64,000 bases of DNA from Warburgia ugandensis. Lineage: Eukaryota; Streptophyta; Magnoliopsida; Canellales; Canellaceae. The stretch lies in assembly GCA_035236585.1 (NCBI GenBank), contig CP141127.1:72707495-72771494 (forward strand). The letters run 5' to 3'. How positions within the stretch are numbered: the stretch's first letter is position 1; each line of letters starts with the position of its first letter. Positions 22,150-34,125 of the stretch are shown piece by piece. The notes below the pieces were generated by a model that was not told the DNA's origin, made no database searches, and saw only the letters and a list, made by a program, of their open reading frames with translations. The translations under genes and the position numbers were made by a program.

Positions 22150-24732
22150 TACAATCCATATAGCCCCCTCATATTGTTTTCAACCCAAGCACCCTCCTCA
22201 CCATTATTGCACACATAATACTCATTCTCACCAAGTACTTCAATTGATGGAATTATTTTGGTAATACAAGTTTAATCTATTGTAGTATTGTGTTGGTTGC
22301 CTTCATCATAAAAATCCCTTGGATAGGATGATAAAACAATTGACCATCTTTATCATGTCTAGCTTGCACGTAAAATACCTGTTTCGCTTGAGATACCAAA
22401 ATAAACTAATCATTTTTATAACTGATATTGTTGAGGCCAACCAATGTCAATCCAAGGGCATTACCTTTTATGCTGTCTTTGTTTTCACCCAATCATGCTT
22501 CAATACAACCATAGTTCTACAAGTATAATCTAAGGCTTATATCTCTCTTATAACCTTGTGATAAGTATCATTTGCCACTATTGGCCTATTATCCTTTTGA
22601 ACTAGAAAAGAATGTAGCATTGGCAACTAATCTAACCCCGCTATTCTATTGCACTCTTGAGTTATCATGGTGTTTTGGGTAAAGGTGTAACCATTGATGC
22701 CATATCCATCATATTTTATTACTCCTTGTTGTGGTCCCATTTCCATCTAGTCAAAGGATTCCAATATACTGTTGCTTGGAATTTCTCACTAATCTTAAAC
22801 CAATTCATATTAAGTAGGACATGAATGTTGAAGTAGAAGTAGGATTATATATATGTAATGCAATTTATAGAAATGTGAATTCATACATTTTACCTTTTGA
22901 TGGTGCCAGGTAGTGAAAGTGCGATAGTGCTCAAATTGAAGCCACTTCTGTTTCTTTGTGCAACATGACTTCTTTGCTCTAAGGACATCCATGTGCTCAC
23001 TACACACACATCCAAAATTAATTTAGAGATCAAAGAAAATGCAACACTTAACTATTATTTTTACAAAGTGCATGATCAACTTACTCAATGTATGGGACTT
23101 CATCAACATTTCGCAACACATAAAGGTGTTCCTAGTCCTATTTGTTATAATCAAGGGTCAATACATGACCACTCGATAGAGGTTCACCAACCTTAGGATC
23201 ATGAAATCCAACTAATTATTTCTTTTTAGGATTCCAACCACAACCACTCCTGATAAGTAGTCTGTGCAAAACTCTATTGCTTCATCTATAATATAACACT
23301 TGACTATATACCCCCAATGGGTTGTGATTTCGTATATAATCATTTAAAATATTTGTGTACCTCTTAAACGGGTACAATCATCACAAGTAAATAGGCCTAT
23401 AGAGTCTATCATGTTCAATGCGGAGTACTATTAAGTGTACCATGATGTCAAAGAAGGATTGTGAGAAGATTGTCTCAAGTTCACCTAAAGTTGTTACTCC
23501 ATGTTCTTGCATTTCTTGTAATTTTGAAACATCTACCACCTTCTCCCACAAAGCATTGTAAAAGTAGTAGAATTTTATAATAAATCCTCTAACCTTATTT
23601 AGCAACATCGAATGTATTGTTATAATTAAGAGTTGTTGGATTAATGCATAGCAATCATGGGACTTCATACCTAACACTTTCAATTCTTCTATAGAGACAA
23701 TGTTTCTAAAGTTTGAAGAGTAGTTGTCTAGGACTTTGAGCTTAAACAAGGTTTTACACACTATTCCTCTCTCCTCTCTATCCAACCTATAATTTACTTT
23801 AGGTAGGTACGTTCCTCATTGGCCCTATCCTATGGATGCAACCTTCTCTTCAAACCCATCTTCATAAGATCCATTTGAGTTGCAAGTCCATCCTTTGTTT
23901 TTCTTGGATTATTAAGTAAGGTGATCGTTAAGCTTTTGCACACATTCTTCTCAAGGTGCATGACATCAAGCACATGGCACAAATGTAGTGATTTCTAGTA
24001 TGCAAGCTGAAAGAATATTGACTTCTTCTTCTAACAACTTCTAAGTTGCTTTCACTTGCACATTTACTTGCTTTCATATTTTCCCACAAGACATTAAGGT
24101 TTTCAACTTGTGTCTTTACTTGTCATCCTATCAAGATCTTTGGATGTATTCTTGTCTCTACACTACCATTAAATTTCCCCTTCTTAAAATGGTATGGATG
24201 GTCTTTGGGAAACCATCTTCTATGGCCAAGGAATATCATTTTCCTACGATGTTAAAGTTGTATGGCACATGTTTGGTCACAACATTTAGGACAAGCAGCG
24301 TATCCCTTCATGGTGCATCCAAACAAATTACCGTATGCAAGAAGTTGCTTATCATGCACAATAGTGTATACTTTTGGGTGAATGACTCTTTCGTGTATGC
24401 ATCGTATGCATTAACACCTATATCCCATAATATCTCAAGATCATCGATCAAGGGAGCCAAGTACATGTCAATATTATTTCCTGGCTACTTTAGACCATCA
24501 TAGTTAACATCATGAACTTCCTTTTCATACATAGAAATAGTGAGTGGTTGTAACAAACCAATGTAACTAGCCAACAACTATACCTTCTGCTCATAAAACC
24601 ATGAGCATTTATTATATCTACCAATAATGTAAGTTGTAAGTTTTTATGTACTTGTCCAAAGTTAGGCTACATGAAGTCTATGAGCTTCCATGTTGGGCTA
24701 TCTACTGGATGGCATGAAAAGCAATCAACTAC
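22150..24732 (-). pseudogene. CACTA TNP2-type transposase, C-terminal part (TNP2 core, DUF4218, DUF4216-like)
   Basis: On the minus strand downstream of 24732 the reading, with stops, includes HPVDSPTWKLIDF, GYAACPKC near 24290 and FLGHRRWFPKDHPYHFKKGK near 24240-24180. This is the core of the plant TNP2 transposase (Transposase_21). The open frame 23785-23381 contains ELKVLGMKSHDCYALIQQLL, KVVDVSKLQEMQEHGV and FSQSFFDIMVHLIVLRIEHD, a clear DUF4218 domain. Further on, 23007-22880 (KKQKWLQFEHYRTFTTWHHQ) and about 22400-22310 (SYPRDFYDEGNQ) fit the linker and DUF4216 domain. The enzyme cuts the transposon ends. The N-terminal part lies beyond the solo LTR at 30316-31055. Confidence 0.85.
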
Positions 24733-25172
24733 TGTGACAACCTGATTTTTTGAAACACATTTTATAATATATTTTTCAAAGTTAAGGGCGTTCCCTTAGT
24801 AAAAAAATTTTGCAAAACAAAGCAGCGAAAATTCTTTTCTTTTTAAACTTGTTTTGAAAACCCAAGTCACCACTTCATACATAACATAAGTACAATTTGT
24901 GTACAAAATAAAATTCCATTGAAGGAATATAATTTTATTAAACTTCCACGCTCCATCTAGTGGTTCACAGTACAGCACGGTATCAATACAATACATGTCC
25001 AAATTACATAATCCAAAATTTGCAAACCTCACCATACATTAAAAACTCTCAATACAGTACAATTCCCTCAAATAAAATATATGTCTTCAAGAGGATGTAT
25101 CTTGATTGATTATTCATCAACATCTTCTTAAGTCTTCTATAGTCTTGAGCTTTTAACCCTCCTTCTCTGTAT

Positions 25173-25212
25173 CTGAGGTATTGTAAACATGGAAACATGT
25201 ACAATACCTCAG
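25173..25212 (-). other. LTR hairpin, copy 2
   Basis: Perfect 13 bp arms (sense strand CTGAGGTATTGTA with TACAATACCTCAG) enclose a 14 nt loop that itself contains CATG...CATG. It is homologous to the hairpin of copy 1 but two stem positions differ, each matched by a change in the opposite arm. Confidence 0.85.
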
Positions 25213-26049
25213 CAAGCTATGCTTGGTAGCGGAATACAAAAACATACTACTTCATGAATATAAGAATACATACCTTAGTACTTATTTCATCATGGTTATC
25301 CATTCATGAGTACTCTCCACACAGAGTATATACATTATTTATGTAGTACATGACAAATTAGTTAATATAGTGAAGATTGCTCAAAACTTGTTCCTTCCCC
25401 TGACTATACTCCCACTTAGGAGAGCAATACCTAGCCAAAGATTACTCAACACTTGTTCCTTCCCCTGGCTATACTCCCACTTAGGAGAGCAATACCTAGC
25501 CAATTCTCATATGGGGTTTTCATTCTCGGAACTCATGTAATAGCACATCATCATGCCATGGCATCATACTATGCCTATCATATGTGCATCATAATGCAAA
25601 ATACATTAGGACTACTATGCTTACAGTCTCAATTCGTACAGAGTGCCTAGATCACTGTATAATCCTCCACTGACACCAACTGTGGAATAATCAATCCATG
25701 TCCTCATGGGGTGGACCATGGCTGCCACAGTGGGGCCTTCCCATTATTGCCCCACCCGACATTTAGCCTCTCTTTAGCATGGTATCATCATATAAGTTTC
25801 AGGAAGCAGGTGGCCAAACCCTTATAACTTCCCTAGCATAGCATCTCCAGTCTCTATCTCTGTGTAAAACAAAACCACAAGCCTTCATGCTTGTATGGAA
25901 AATATATTGTACATATCAGATGATCTGTCTGTTTAACTAAGGATGGAATATTGTACATACCTTATTCTTAAGGTTTCCTTAGTCTCTATATCTCATTACT
26001 TTCACCTCATTAGACTCGATCAATAAATTAGATCAAGTGGATTAGATTA

Positions 26050-26320
26050 TGAGGTTAGATCTCTTTGTTTGATTGTTTGGTTAGATCACATGTTTTGGAT
26101 CACTTTGTTTGATCATATGGTTTTGGATCACTTATTTGGATGTTTTGGATCCCTTAATTTGATCATATGTTTTGGATCCCTTAATTGGATCATATGTTTT
26201 GGATCCCTTAATTTGATCATATGTTTTTGGATCATTTATTTGGATCATGTGTGTTGGATCACTTAGTTGGATCATATGTTTGGATCATAAGTATTGGACC
26301 ACTTGTTTGGATCATGACTA
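26050..26320. repeat. Tandem array of TTTGGATC-based units
   Basis: Units of about 27-37 bp built on GGATCATATGTTTTGGATCC and CCTTAATTTGATC repeat about eight times. It corresponds in position to 15555-15660 of the related LTR but is longer and diverged. Confidence 0.85.
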
Positions 26321-26874
26321 TGTTAAAGTAATAAGCATACTTATAAAGTGAAGGTGTATAATTTTAAACAAATAATCATGTATGTCTACTCATGAATCTC
26401 TAATATATCTTTGTATATCCACCTACCTCAAAGTAGTATCTTGACTCATACTTCTCAAGTGTATTCTTCCACAATGTCCATCATGGTTTGGATTCATCCA
26501 TCTATCAAATCATATGTATACGGTTATTTTTCTATTCAGGTATGTATTCCTAAAAGGGATACCCTACTCTTTCCTTGAATCATGTTTGATCAAGGGCTTG
26601 AATTCTCTATCTATGTTCTTCTACATTCACATACATACTATACAGATACACATGTAATACAATGCTATATTTGTATTTGTTTTTGATCATCCAAGAACCT
26701 ATGGATCTTGTTTGATCATCCTTATCTTGATTACCGTTTTTATTAGGATTAGATGATTTACTACATTTTATGCTCTTATTATTATTACCCAACCAATTAA
26801 TGTTTTATTGGTTGAGGGTAGCTTATTTCATTCTAAGTCTAGATTGCTCCTCTTATGTCAAATTGGCTAAGGCT

Positions 26875-27170
26875 TACTAGTTATATGGTTGAACACAAAG
26901 TGGCTACTTCAAGCCTCATGTAAGGAAGTGTTTAAACCTCACAAACGTCAATGGAAGGTGGGGGAGAGCGTGGCTCTATTAGATAACCCCCTTAACCACT
27001 ATGTCCATCATTCACTAGCTTGACCCTAACTCAACCTTTCATAAGGTTCCTATGAGCATTTAATCCTAAGTATTCTTTCTAATTGTTTTTGATTAAATCC
27101 ATGAACTAAAATGTCATTCATGGAGATTTATTATTCTCTTAAGTTGGACGAAGGAATTTATTCCTTATAT
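26875..27170 (-). repeat. Module shared with the Athila leader (copy 3)
   Basis: This aligns with 16215-16500 and, less closely, with 1530-1840. It carries the G5...C5 stem (26960-26991) around AGAGC-GTG-GCTCT and TTCCTATGAGCAT. Confidence 0.7.
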
Positions 27171-29720
27171 TATCCTACTAACTATGGTCCTTACTATCAT
27201 TAAGTCCATGTCATACATTCCATGTGAATGTCCCTTCCTTCTAATTTCATTTAATTACCATTTCAATGAAATTACAATTGCTTAAGCATTGAAGCATAAG
27301 TTTAAAGCATAAATAAACAATTAACTAAACACTTAAATAAACAATTCTATAATTAACTCAACTAAGAAATGAAAGACAATAATGTTCAATAATTCAAATA
27401 GCAATCTAACATGCTATCATGATCCAAGGTTCTTAATTGATCCATATTTATTTTTCATCTCTTTAGGGTTTAGATATTGATATTTCATTTTATTTAAGAT
27501 CCAACATTTTATATTGATATAATTTTATTATTAAATCATTGATTTATCTCATCCATTGATTTGATCTTCCTTGATCTACCCGATCAAGGAGATCTTAAGT
27601 TACTTTATAACATTTAAGGGCATAGATCTTGATCTAACCTAAATCCTTATCATCCATTCATGAAATCCCTATGATATTATCTTAAAATCATCATAAAAGT
27701 ACATCCATACTGTCCAATCATCCTGGATCATCTTGATCTAGGAGATACTATTCATTTTTATGGATTTTAGTAACTCTTAAGGCTAGATCTCTTAAGATCT
27801 GCCTAATTAATTTTATTTAAGCCACTAATTTTATTTATTATGTTATAAAATCATCATCCAACAAGGTATTAGTAGTATGATCATCCTAGATCTTGTAGAT
27901 CAAGGATGTTAGTTACTTATCCACTTAATTGCAAAAACTTTAATTAATTAAAATTAGAATTTTATAGGTTTCGTCTATTCTACTTATCACAAGGAATCCA
28001 TCAAAACTTTCCAATCTCAATTTGGATCTCAATTGAGATCGGAATTGAGATTTCAAGATTTTAGCCCGTTTTAAGGGCTGAATTTCACCTTATTGTTTTT
28101 GATCAATTTGATTGATTTAGAGGTACATCATTTACACTATGAATATGTTTATTAAGGTTTTGGGATCTTATAAACACATCCAACACCTTAGATTTTATGT
28201 TTGAGGTCATTTGGGCCATGATCCAAGATCAATGACACTGATTTTACTAAATAGATCATATAAATACTAATTAAAAACAATATCTAACATGTTCAGTAGA
28301 TTACTACCATAACTATGAATCCAAGGAAAGTTTCTTATCTAAATTTGGAGGCCAATTAAAATCAGAATCAAGATTTTAAGATTTCAGCCCGTTTTAAGGG
28401 CTGGATTTGATCTTTACTGTTTTTATTCAAGTTATTCATATATATGAATAAAAATCTGACTTGAACATGATCTTACTATTTTATGGGACCTTTGAAGATA
28501 TCTATCGGTTCAGATTTGTCTTTTAAAGTCATCTGGGCCATGATCTTAAGATCATGGGTACCGATTTTACTAAATAACATTTATAATTACAATTTAAAAT
28601 ATAGATATGATGAATCTAATACCTAGATAAAGTCACAAGGAATCCATAGAAGCTTTTTGATCTAAAATCAGAGCTCTATCAAGCTTTGAATTAGAAATAT
28701 AAGATTTCAGTTAACTAGATGGACGACCCAGATCAGATCTGGGTTACAGGTACGGGGAGACCCGGGTCTCATGCCTTTTATTGCCTAACATAGGTGTCTG
28801 GGCAAAGGTGACCAGCTACAGGCGAGACAGTCTGATCTGGACCGTCAAATCACCTATGGCTAGATGTCCTCCACCCATCTCATGCAACAGCCTAGATTTC
28901 ATCTCCTGGGGTTTTTTGGGCCCCATGAATCCATCCAATGGCTCTGAAGATTGATCTAAGCCGTCTGTGATGAGATCTCCACCACCCAAGTAGAATCCAT
29001 AGTCTCCGAAGGATCAACGGCTAGGGAGCTTTCTAGGTGGCTGAAAAACCTACCTTGCCTACTGGAAATGGAAGTAGAAGGAGAGGTACACCTACCTGTA
29101 CCGATCTGGGGAGGAGGAGCTCACCGGAGAGATAGAAAATTCCCTAGAGGAGAAAAAGAAAACCCTAGGTGCCAGCTATCACATACAGGCTCAAAATACT
29201 CCATTGTTGTTGCTGGATAATGTGGGGAACCTTGGGGCTTTAGTAAATCACTCTATTCTGGAGACTATCAACGGTGCAAGATCACTATTGGATGGCTGGA
29301 TTGGTAGTACTATCCTAAAGAACATGCCGGAGACGGTACCCAGTACCGTTTCCATCTTCGTTTTGAGCTTTCTTCCGATCTAGACTGTGGATCATCTTGG
29401 AACTAAAGGGCTTTTGTAAATAACCCTATTCCGAACATATCCAATGGTTAAGATGAAGTTTCAATGGTTGTATTGGAACATCTAATTGAAATAGGGTTTC
29501 TGGGCAAAAACTTAGTCCCATCGGGGACGACGCGTCCCTGGATGCACTAGACGTCTCCACTGAGTCTGGAGAGTCGGGTGCGTCTGTGGAAATGCCCATA
29601 AACTTAAGAAAGAGGGAGACAGAAGGAGAAGATGGGAGATGTTTCTGGAGCTGAGATTTGCAGCATACTAGGGGACCTTGTGAATGATTTTATGAACATT
29701 TTTGAGAATTTTTCTGAGGT

Positions 29721-29730
29721 CTATTTATAG
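29721..29730 (-). promoter_or_regulatory. TATA box of giant LTR, copy 2
   Basis: CTATAAATAG on the minus strand, with CAAAACAC just upstream, about 585 bp from the LTR start at 30315. Position and context match copy 1. Confidence 0.65.
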
Positions 29731-30315
29731 GTGTTTTGAGTGGCTTTCATAATGACATGTAATGAGTATGTTTGCTCCTTTTTATTATTTAATATATATT
29801 AGATTCCCACTACCACCTCCTTCTCCACCAGCAGGTGGTAGTGGTTTGACTAATGATGGATGTTTTTTTTTTTTTTTTCAGAGGTTGGATCCCTTTGTGG
29901 GTCCCTTGTGGCACCCATGTGTAAAAAGACCAAATTGCCCTTTTATGGAGAAAAATCTATTTTATTCTTCTAAGCTCGGAATTGAGTGTACTTAGTGGCG
30001 TTGGATTTGTATTTTTGAGTACATTCAAGATTTTGATGTCTCATGTCTTAGTTATTTGTGAAATTACCATTTTTCCCTTTCATTCATTAAAATAAAGAAA
30101 AAAACAGTTTTTTCATCCGTATTCAGAAATTGTCATGCTTATAGTCATTTTAAAGCATTCGTCGCATATGTTTTCAATTATACATATCTCATACCTTGAT
30201 TTCACTGCTATGAGAAGTGCATATTTCATAACCCTAATATTCCAGCCTGATTTTCATTGAAATTCTCAATTTCAATATTTATTTAATTTCTTTACCAAAA
30301 ATTAGGGGTGTTACA

Positions 30316-31055
30316 GCTACTCTCTCCTCGGCATGCCATAGTAAATTCTTTGCTATTTTTATAATATGAAACATTCTTTTTAACCTTGGAATAACAAAAA
30401 AATACCATACAACCTTTTACAAGAACATCTATCATTGCCTCAATTGAATTCTTCTTTAACTTCCATCTTGACTGCCCACAAGTTGGGCATGTAGTTTTAT
30501 CTTTGTGCTTCACATAATTCAACCCTAATGTAGCTAAATATGAATGTAACTAATTTATTGTCCTTCAGTAGCATCTTACCACTACTTTCAAGACTTTTGT
30601 AAAACCTTCTCTGAAAATCTAAATATTTATTTCACGTCATAAAGTTATACCAATGAAGACAACTTGGTATAATCTTTACACTCAAGATATAATGGCTCAT
30701 TGACTTCCTTTAATCTGGTCTAAAATAGTTCAGGGTCATCTTGGAAACCATTGTATGCATCACAAAATATCAATATAGTTGTCCTATTTATAGCACTTCC
30801 TACAGTGTCTTTAGATCTTCCCTCCATTGTTGAGAGCCACAGCTGTGGAACTTCTTCTCAATGCTAAATCTATGGGTTATAGCTTTCATTAATTCTAATG
30901 AAGTACAAGTGTTCTCTCAACACCACTACATTTACTTTTTTCAAGTTTCCACATTTTGAGCATGGACAACGCATGCGATTACGATCACTACCTGCCCTAA
31001 GTGCAAACTCTGTAAACTTTTCTATTCCCTCATATTTTTTTGATGTTCTTATCAT
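30316..31055 (-). pseudogene. CACTA TNP2-type transposase, N-terminal part (Transposase-associated domain)
   Basis: The minus-strand frame 31055-30870 reads KYEGIEKFTEFALRAGSDRN, then RMRCPCSKCGNLKKV and VLREHLYFIRI. This is the Transposase-associated domain found at the N terminus of plant CACTA transposases, with its CPCxKC motif. After an AT-rich, stop-containing stretch, 30522-30316 has KHKDKTTCPTCGQSRWKLKK, the Cys pair and SRWK motif at the beginning of the TNP2 domain. The gene is then cut by the solo LTR and continues at 24732. The methionine at 31055 fits the usual start for the family. Confidence 0.85.
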
Positions 31056-31536
31056 AGTTATCTAGAATATATGTCCATTTATTCAATAAATTGAAGTTAA
31101 TGCATGTGTGAAGACTTGTTGGACATGAAAAGCTCATTTAGCCATTTTACCAAACATTAGGTATACAAGAATTATAAGTGTTTGAAAAAACTAAATTGCA
31201 TGCATGCACACATGTAGATATCTTCAATTAACAATGAAGAAGGATGCAAAACATGACAGATACATTCAAAAGGATATTTAACTTTAAGAAGGGAAGTTTC
31301 TAACCATAACCATGCATGCAAAATATATCAAACATGCATATATACGAGAGAAACAAGGATATACTAACCAACACTCGATTTGATATTGACTGGAAATATA
31401 TCTATATGCAATTCCAATTCACAAAGGATTTGGTTAAAGATAGCCACAATGAAAATCAACTTATATGAGCTTCAATTTATGTATAAATTAAGACAGTCAA
31501 AACTTGAAAACCAAAAGACGATGTCAAAATTCTTAT
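31056..31536. other. CACTA 5' leader, no gene seen
   Basis: AT-rich DNA between the transposase start and the right subterminal repeats. This is where the transposon promoter would be expected. I see no distinct promoter motif or open frame. Confidence 0.4.
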
Positions 31537-31990
31537 AACGGAGTACTACTTTTAAAGTCAGTTTCACTTTTGAAGTTGTTTATTGGCAATCACTTCTAAA
31601 TTTTTTTCCTACAAAAAAGAAGTTATTCCCACAAAAGTAAATTATGGGATTTTGAAGTCAATTTTCAAAAATGACTTTAAAACAATGGACTTAGAAGTCA
31701 TTTTTGTAAAACAACTTTAAAAGTCTATACTTTTTAAAGTCATTTTTTGAAAAATAACTTCAAAAGTCCTTGGTTTTAAAGTCATTTTCTTAAAAGGACT
31801 TCAAAAGTGTGGACTTTTGAAGTCATTTTTTATAAAACAACTCTAAAAATGCTTTCCCATGAAAAAAAAAAGGTTCTTTATGCTAGACTAAAGAAGCCAT
31901 TATTTTACAAGCCAACTTCTTAAGTATGCTTTTTAAAGTCATTTTTTTATAAATGACTTGAAAATTATTTATGAAGTTGGTACTTAAAAA
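31537..31990. repeat. CACTA right subterminal repeats
   Basis: This is a dense series of fold-back motifs: TTTTAAAGTCAGTTTC, TTTTGAAGTCAATTTTC, AAAATGACTTTAAAAC, TTAGAAGTCATTTTTG, AAAACAACTTTAAAAG and so on. It matches the left block in type. The right terminus follows at about 32020. Confidence 0.85.
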
Positions 31991-32020
31991 ATAGAATTTT
32001 TTATGCCAATTTTAGTAATG

Positions 32021-33020
32021 AGGAAGTGGAACCATTAATTGAAGTTGTAACAATAGTGGACACTCTTAAGTGAAGACCAAAAGTAGATCCCTTAAACTAC
32101 CTTCTAATACTCAAAACCCACATGAGGAAATACCCACTTTTGACCTAAAACCTTTACCAAAAAGTGTAAAATATGCATTTTTGGGTCCTTCTAAAACCTT
32201 ACCTATTATCATAGTTGCTGCTTTAGATCAATAACAGGAAGGTAAGCTATTAATATACTCTTAAGACATGAGACATCCATAGGGTGATCCATATTGAACA
32301 TTAAATGTATTAGCCCCAATGTTTGCATGCAACGTAGCCATTTAGAGGAGAATGCTAAAACATCTCAGGAATCACAATATTGGCTAAACCCTAGCATGAA
32401 GGAGGTAGTTTGAGGTAGAGGCCCTTAAGTTGTTAGATATATGTATCATTTACCCCATCTCTGATGGTGCATGAGTCATCCCTATTCAGGTTGTCTTTGA
32501 GAAATCTAGAGTCTTGGAAGGCGGTAACGAGGACTATGAATTAGTCCCTACTCGTATGACCATTGGGTGGAGAGTTTATGTCAACTACTATAAAGCAAAC
32601 TTGATCTTGAGGAAATACCACTTTCCTTTTTCCTTCATGCACTAGATGCTAGAAAAGTTGGCCGATCATGAGTACTACTATTTTCTAAACAAAAATTTGA
32701 GCTACAAATAGATTCCAATAGCACATGAGGATCAAGGGAAGGCTACCTTCACTTGTCCTTTTGAAACCTTAGCCTACAGATGCATGCATTTTGCTTTATA
32801 AAAAGAACTATCGACTTACCCACCTAACCCTAGTGTTAGGGAGGTGTTAAGAAAAGAATTTAGTTCTTAACTAGGTAAAATTCCATTTTATGGTAGAAAG
32901 GTGGCATAATACTAGGGCATATGATATCACAGAAAGGCATAAAGGTTGACAAGGCCAAAGTGGACCTCATCTCTAATCTTCCCACTCTTAGGAAGATGAA
33001 GAAAATTTGGCCATTCCTAG
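32021..33020 (+). pseudogene. pol: Ty3/gypsy reverse transcriptase lacking its catalytic segment
   Basis: The gag-pol linker resumes right after the CACTA end (EEVEPLIEVVTIVDTLK). At about 32140-32200 the reading, with stops, gives DLKPLPKSVKYAFLGPSKTL. RT motifs follow at 32540-32790: PTRMTIGWRVYVNYYKANLI, YHFPFSFMH, IPIAHEDQGKATFTCPFETL and MHFAL. The next recognisable text is already LTHLTLVLGRC, then EKNLVLN and KVDKAKVDLISNLP near 32940. The roughly 30-40 residues between, which hold the F/Y-x-D-D active site in this family, are missing. This RT could not work even with the stops repaired. A solo LTR then interrupts the gene. Confidence 0.82.
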
Positions 33021-33482
33021 TGTTATGTGTTTAATTTTGGCTAAAAGACCCCTAGTTTAGTATTTAATAAAATAATCTAACACATCAATTTGATGGTTTT
33101 TAGATAAAATATGAAAATTAGCTCAAATTGACCATCTAACCATAAATTGTCAAAATTAATGGTCAGATGATCATCTGAGCTAATTAGATGCTTAATGTAT
33201 GGTTAGATGACTCTAATCTAGTATTTTTATTTTGCAGATCAACGTGATTGTGGATTGGATGGTTCAGATTGAAATTCAATAGTGTAGATGATTTAGGAGA
33301 GCAATGAATGGACAAGATCTCTGACAAAGCAAAAATTGAAGGTTTCTTAATAGAAGAAGAGTTCTAATAAGAAGAGGATATTATGGATGAGATGTACAAG
33401 GAAGAGAAAGTTTCCTAGGAGGAAACTAATTATTAGAGGATAAGGAAAGAGGGGGACAAGATATTTAGAAGGGGAAAAAAGG

Positions 33483-33490
33483 TATAAAAG
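33483..33490 (+). promoter_or_regulatory. TATA box of family A LTR
   Basis: GGTATAAAAGGAGG lies 460 bp into the LTR, followed by a pyrimidine-rich stretch that would be the transcribed leader. Confidence 0.6.
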
Positions 33491-34069
33491 GAGGAAGCCA
33501 TGAAGCTTAAGGGAGGTTTTTAGAGTTATGGTTTTTTTTTTTTTTTTCATTTGCTTGCCTATTTCTATTTTTGCTTTTCTATCTTTCCAATTGGGTTGCT
33601 TTCCTTGTTTCTTTTCTGTTTCTCTTTGACAACACCCTTCTCATCTTTTCCCGCACCAGGCACCTCTTTCTGTCGTGCTTGCCCTCAGTTTTGATTTCTC
33701 TCTTTCTGTCGTTTTCTTTTCTCACCGTATCTCCTTCCCTCTATCTCTTTCCTTTGTCTTTCAATCTCTTCTTCTTCTTTCTTTCATACACTATCTCTTC
33801 TTCACCTATCTCCCATCACCAGTCAGCTTCACCTATCCTGGCACCAATCACTATCCTACTCTGGTTTTCCTCTGCTCCTCCCTCCTCCATTTCACTACCC
33901 AATTTCCCTTCAACACTCAGAACTCTAGTCACGGATGACGCCCCAAACCGTCACTCGATCACTCTCTCTTTCTCAAGCACTGATCATATACTCAGTCCAT
34001 CACCCTCCAGTTGGTGGTGTTGGATTGCACCATACCAATTTTCAGCACCACACCAATCCACTACTAGTT

Positions 34070-34072
<3 letters not shown>

Positions 34073-34124
<52 letters not shown>
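34073..34124. repeat. (CT)26 microsatellite
   Basis: A pure CT run on the LTR sense strand. The minus-strand copy at 2452-4501 has longer CT tracts on its sense strand at a comparable distance from the LTR start, while the third copy has none. Confidence 0.97.

Positions 34125-34125
<1 letters not shown>

Larger units (their letters stand above)
24733..30315 (-). mobile_element. Giant solo LTR (gypsy-like), copy 2, inside the transposase gene
   Basis: The sequence starts TGTGACAACC and ends GGGTGTTACA, 5583 bp, flanked by ACTAC (24728-24732) and GCTAC (30316-30320), a 5 bp duplication with one change. It aligns with copy 1 (14319-19274) along its length: same start, hairpin, tandem array, shared module, GC-richer island, TATA box and end. 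There are no pol genes and no second LTR, so it is a solo LTR. It splits the CACTA transposase into two parts that read on across it. Confidence 0.87.
7607..32020 (-). mobile_element. CACTA (En/Spm) DNA transposon with nested elements
   Basis: The outer limits come from the point where Athila pol homology stops (about 7606) and resumes (about 32021). The right end read inward is CATTACTAAAATTGGCATAA, close to the CACTACTA... start common in plant CACTA elements. The left end is less clear: GTTAGTAAAAAATATTAATA at 7608. No convincing 3 bp target duplication can be assigned. Both ends carry the dense GAAGTC/GACTT subterminal repeats typical of the superfamily. Both genes, a TNP2-type transposase and a second ORF, read on the minus strand, so the element's 5' end is on the right. 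Without the LINE (12981-21282) and solo LTR (24733-30315) it is about 10.5 kb. Confidence 0.8.

Noticed and set aside
24046..24503. Plus-strand open frames of 69 and 131 codons
   Set aside because: They are antisense shadows of the CACTA transposase, whose conserved words read on the minus strand here.
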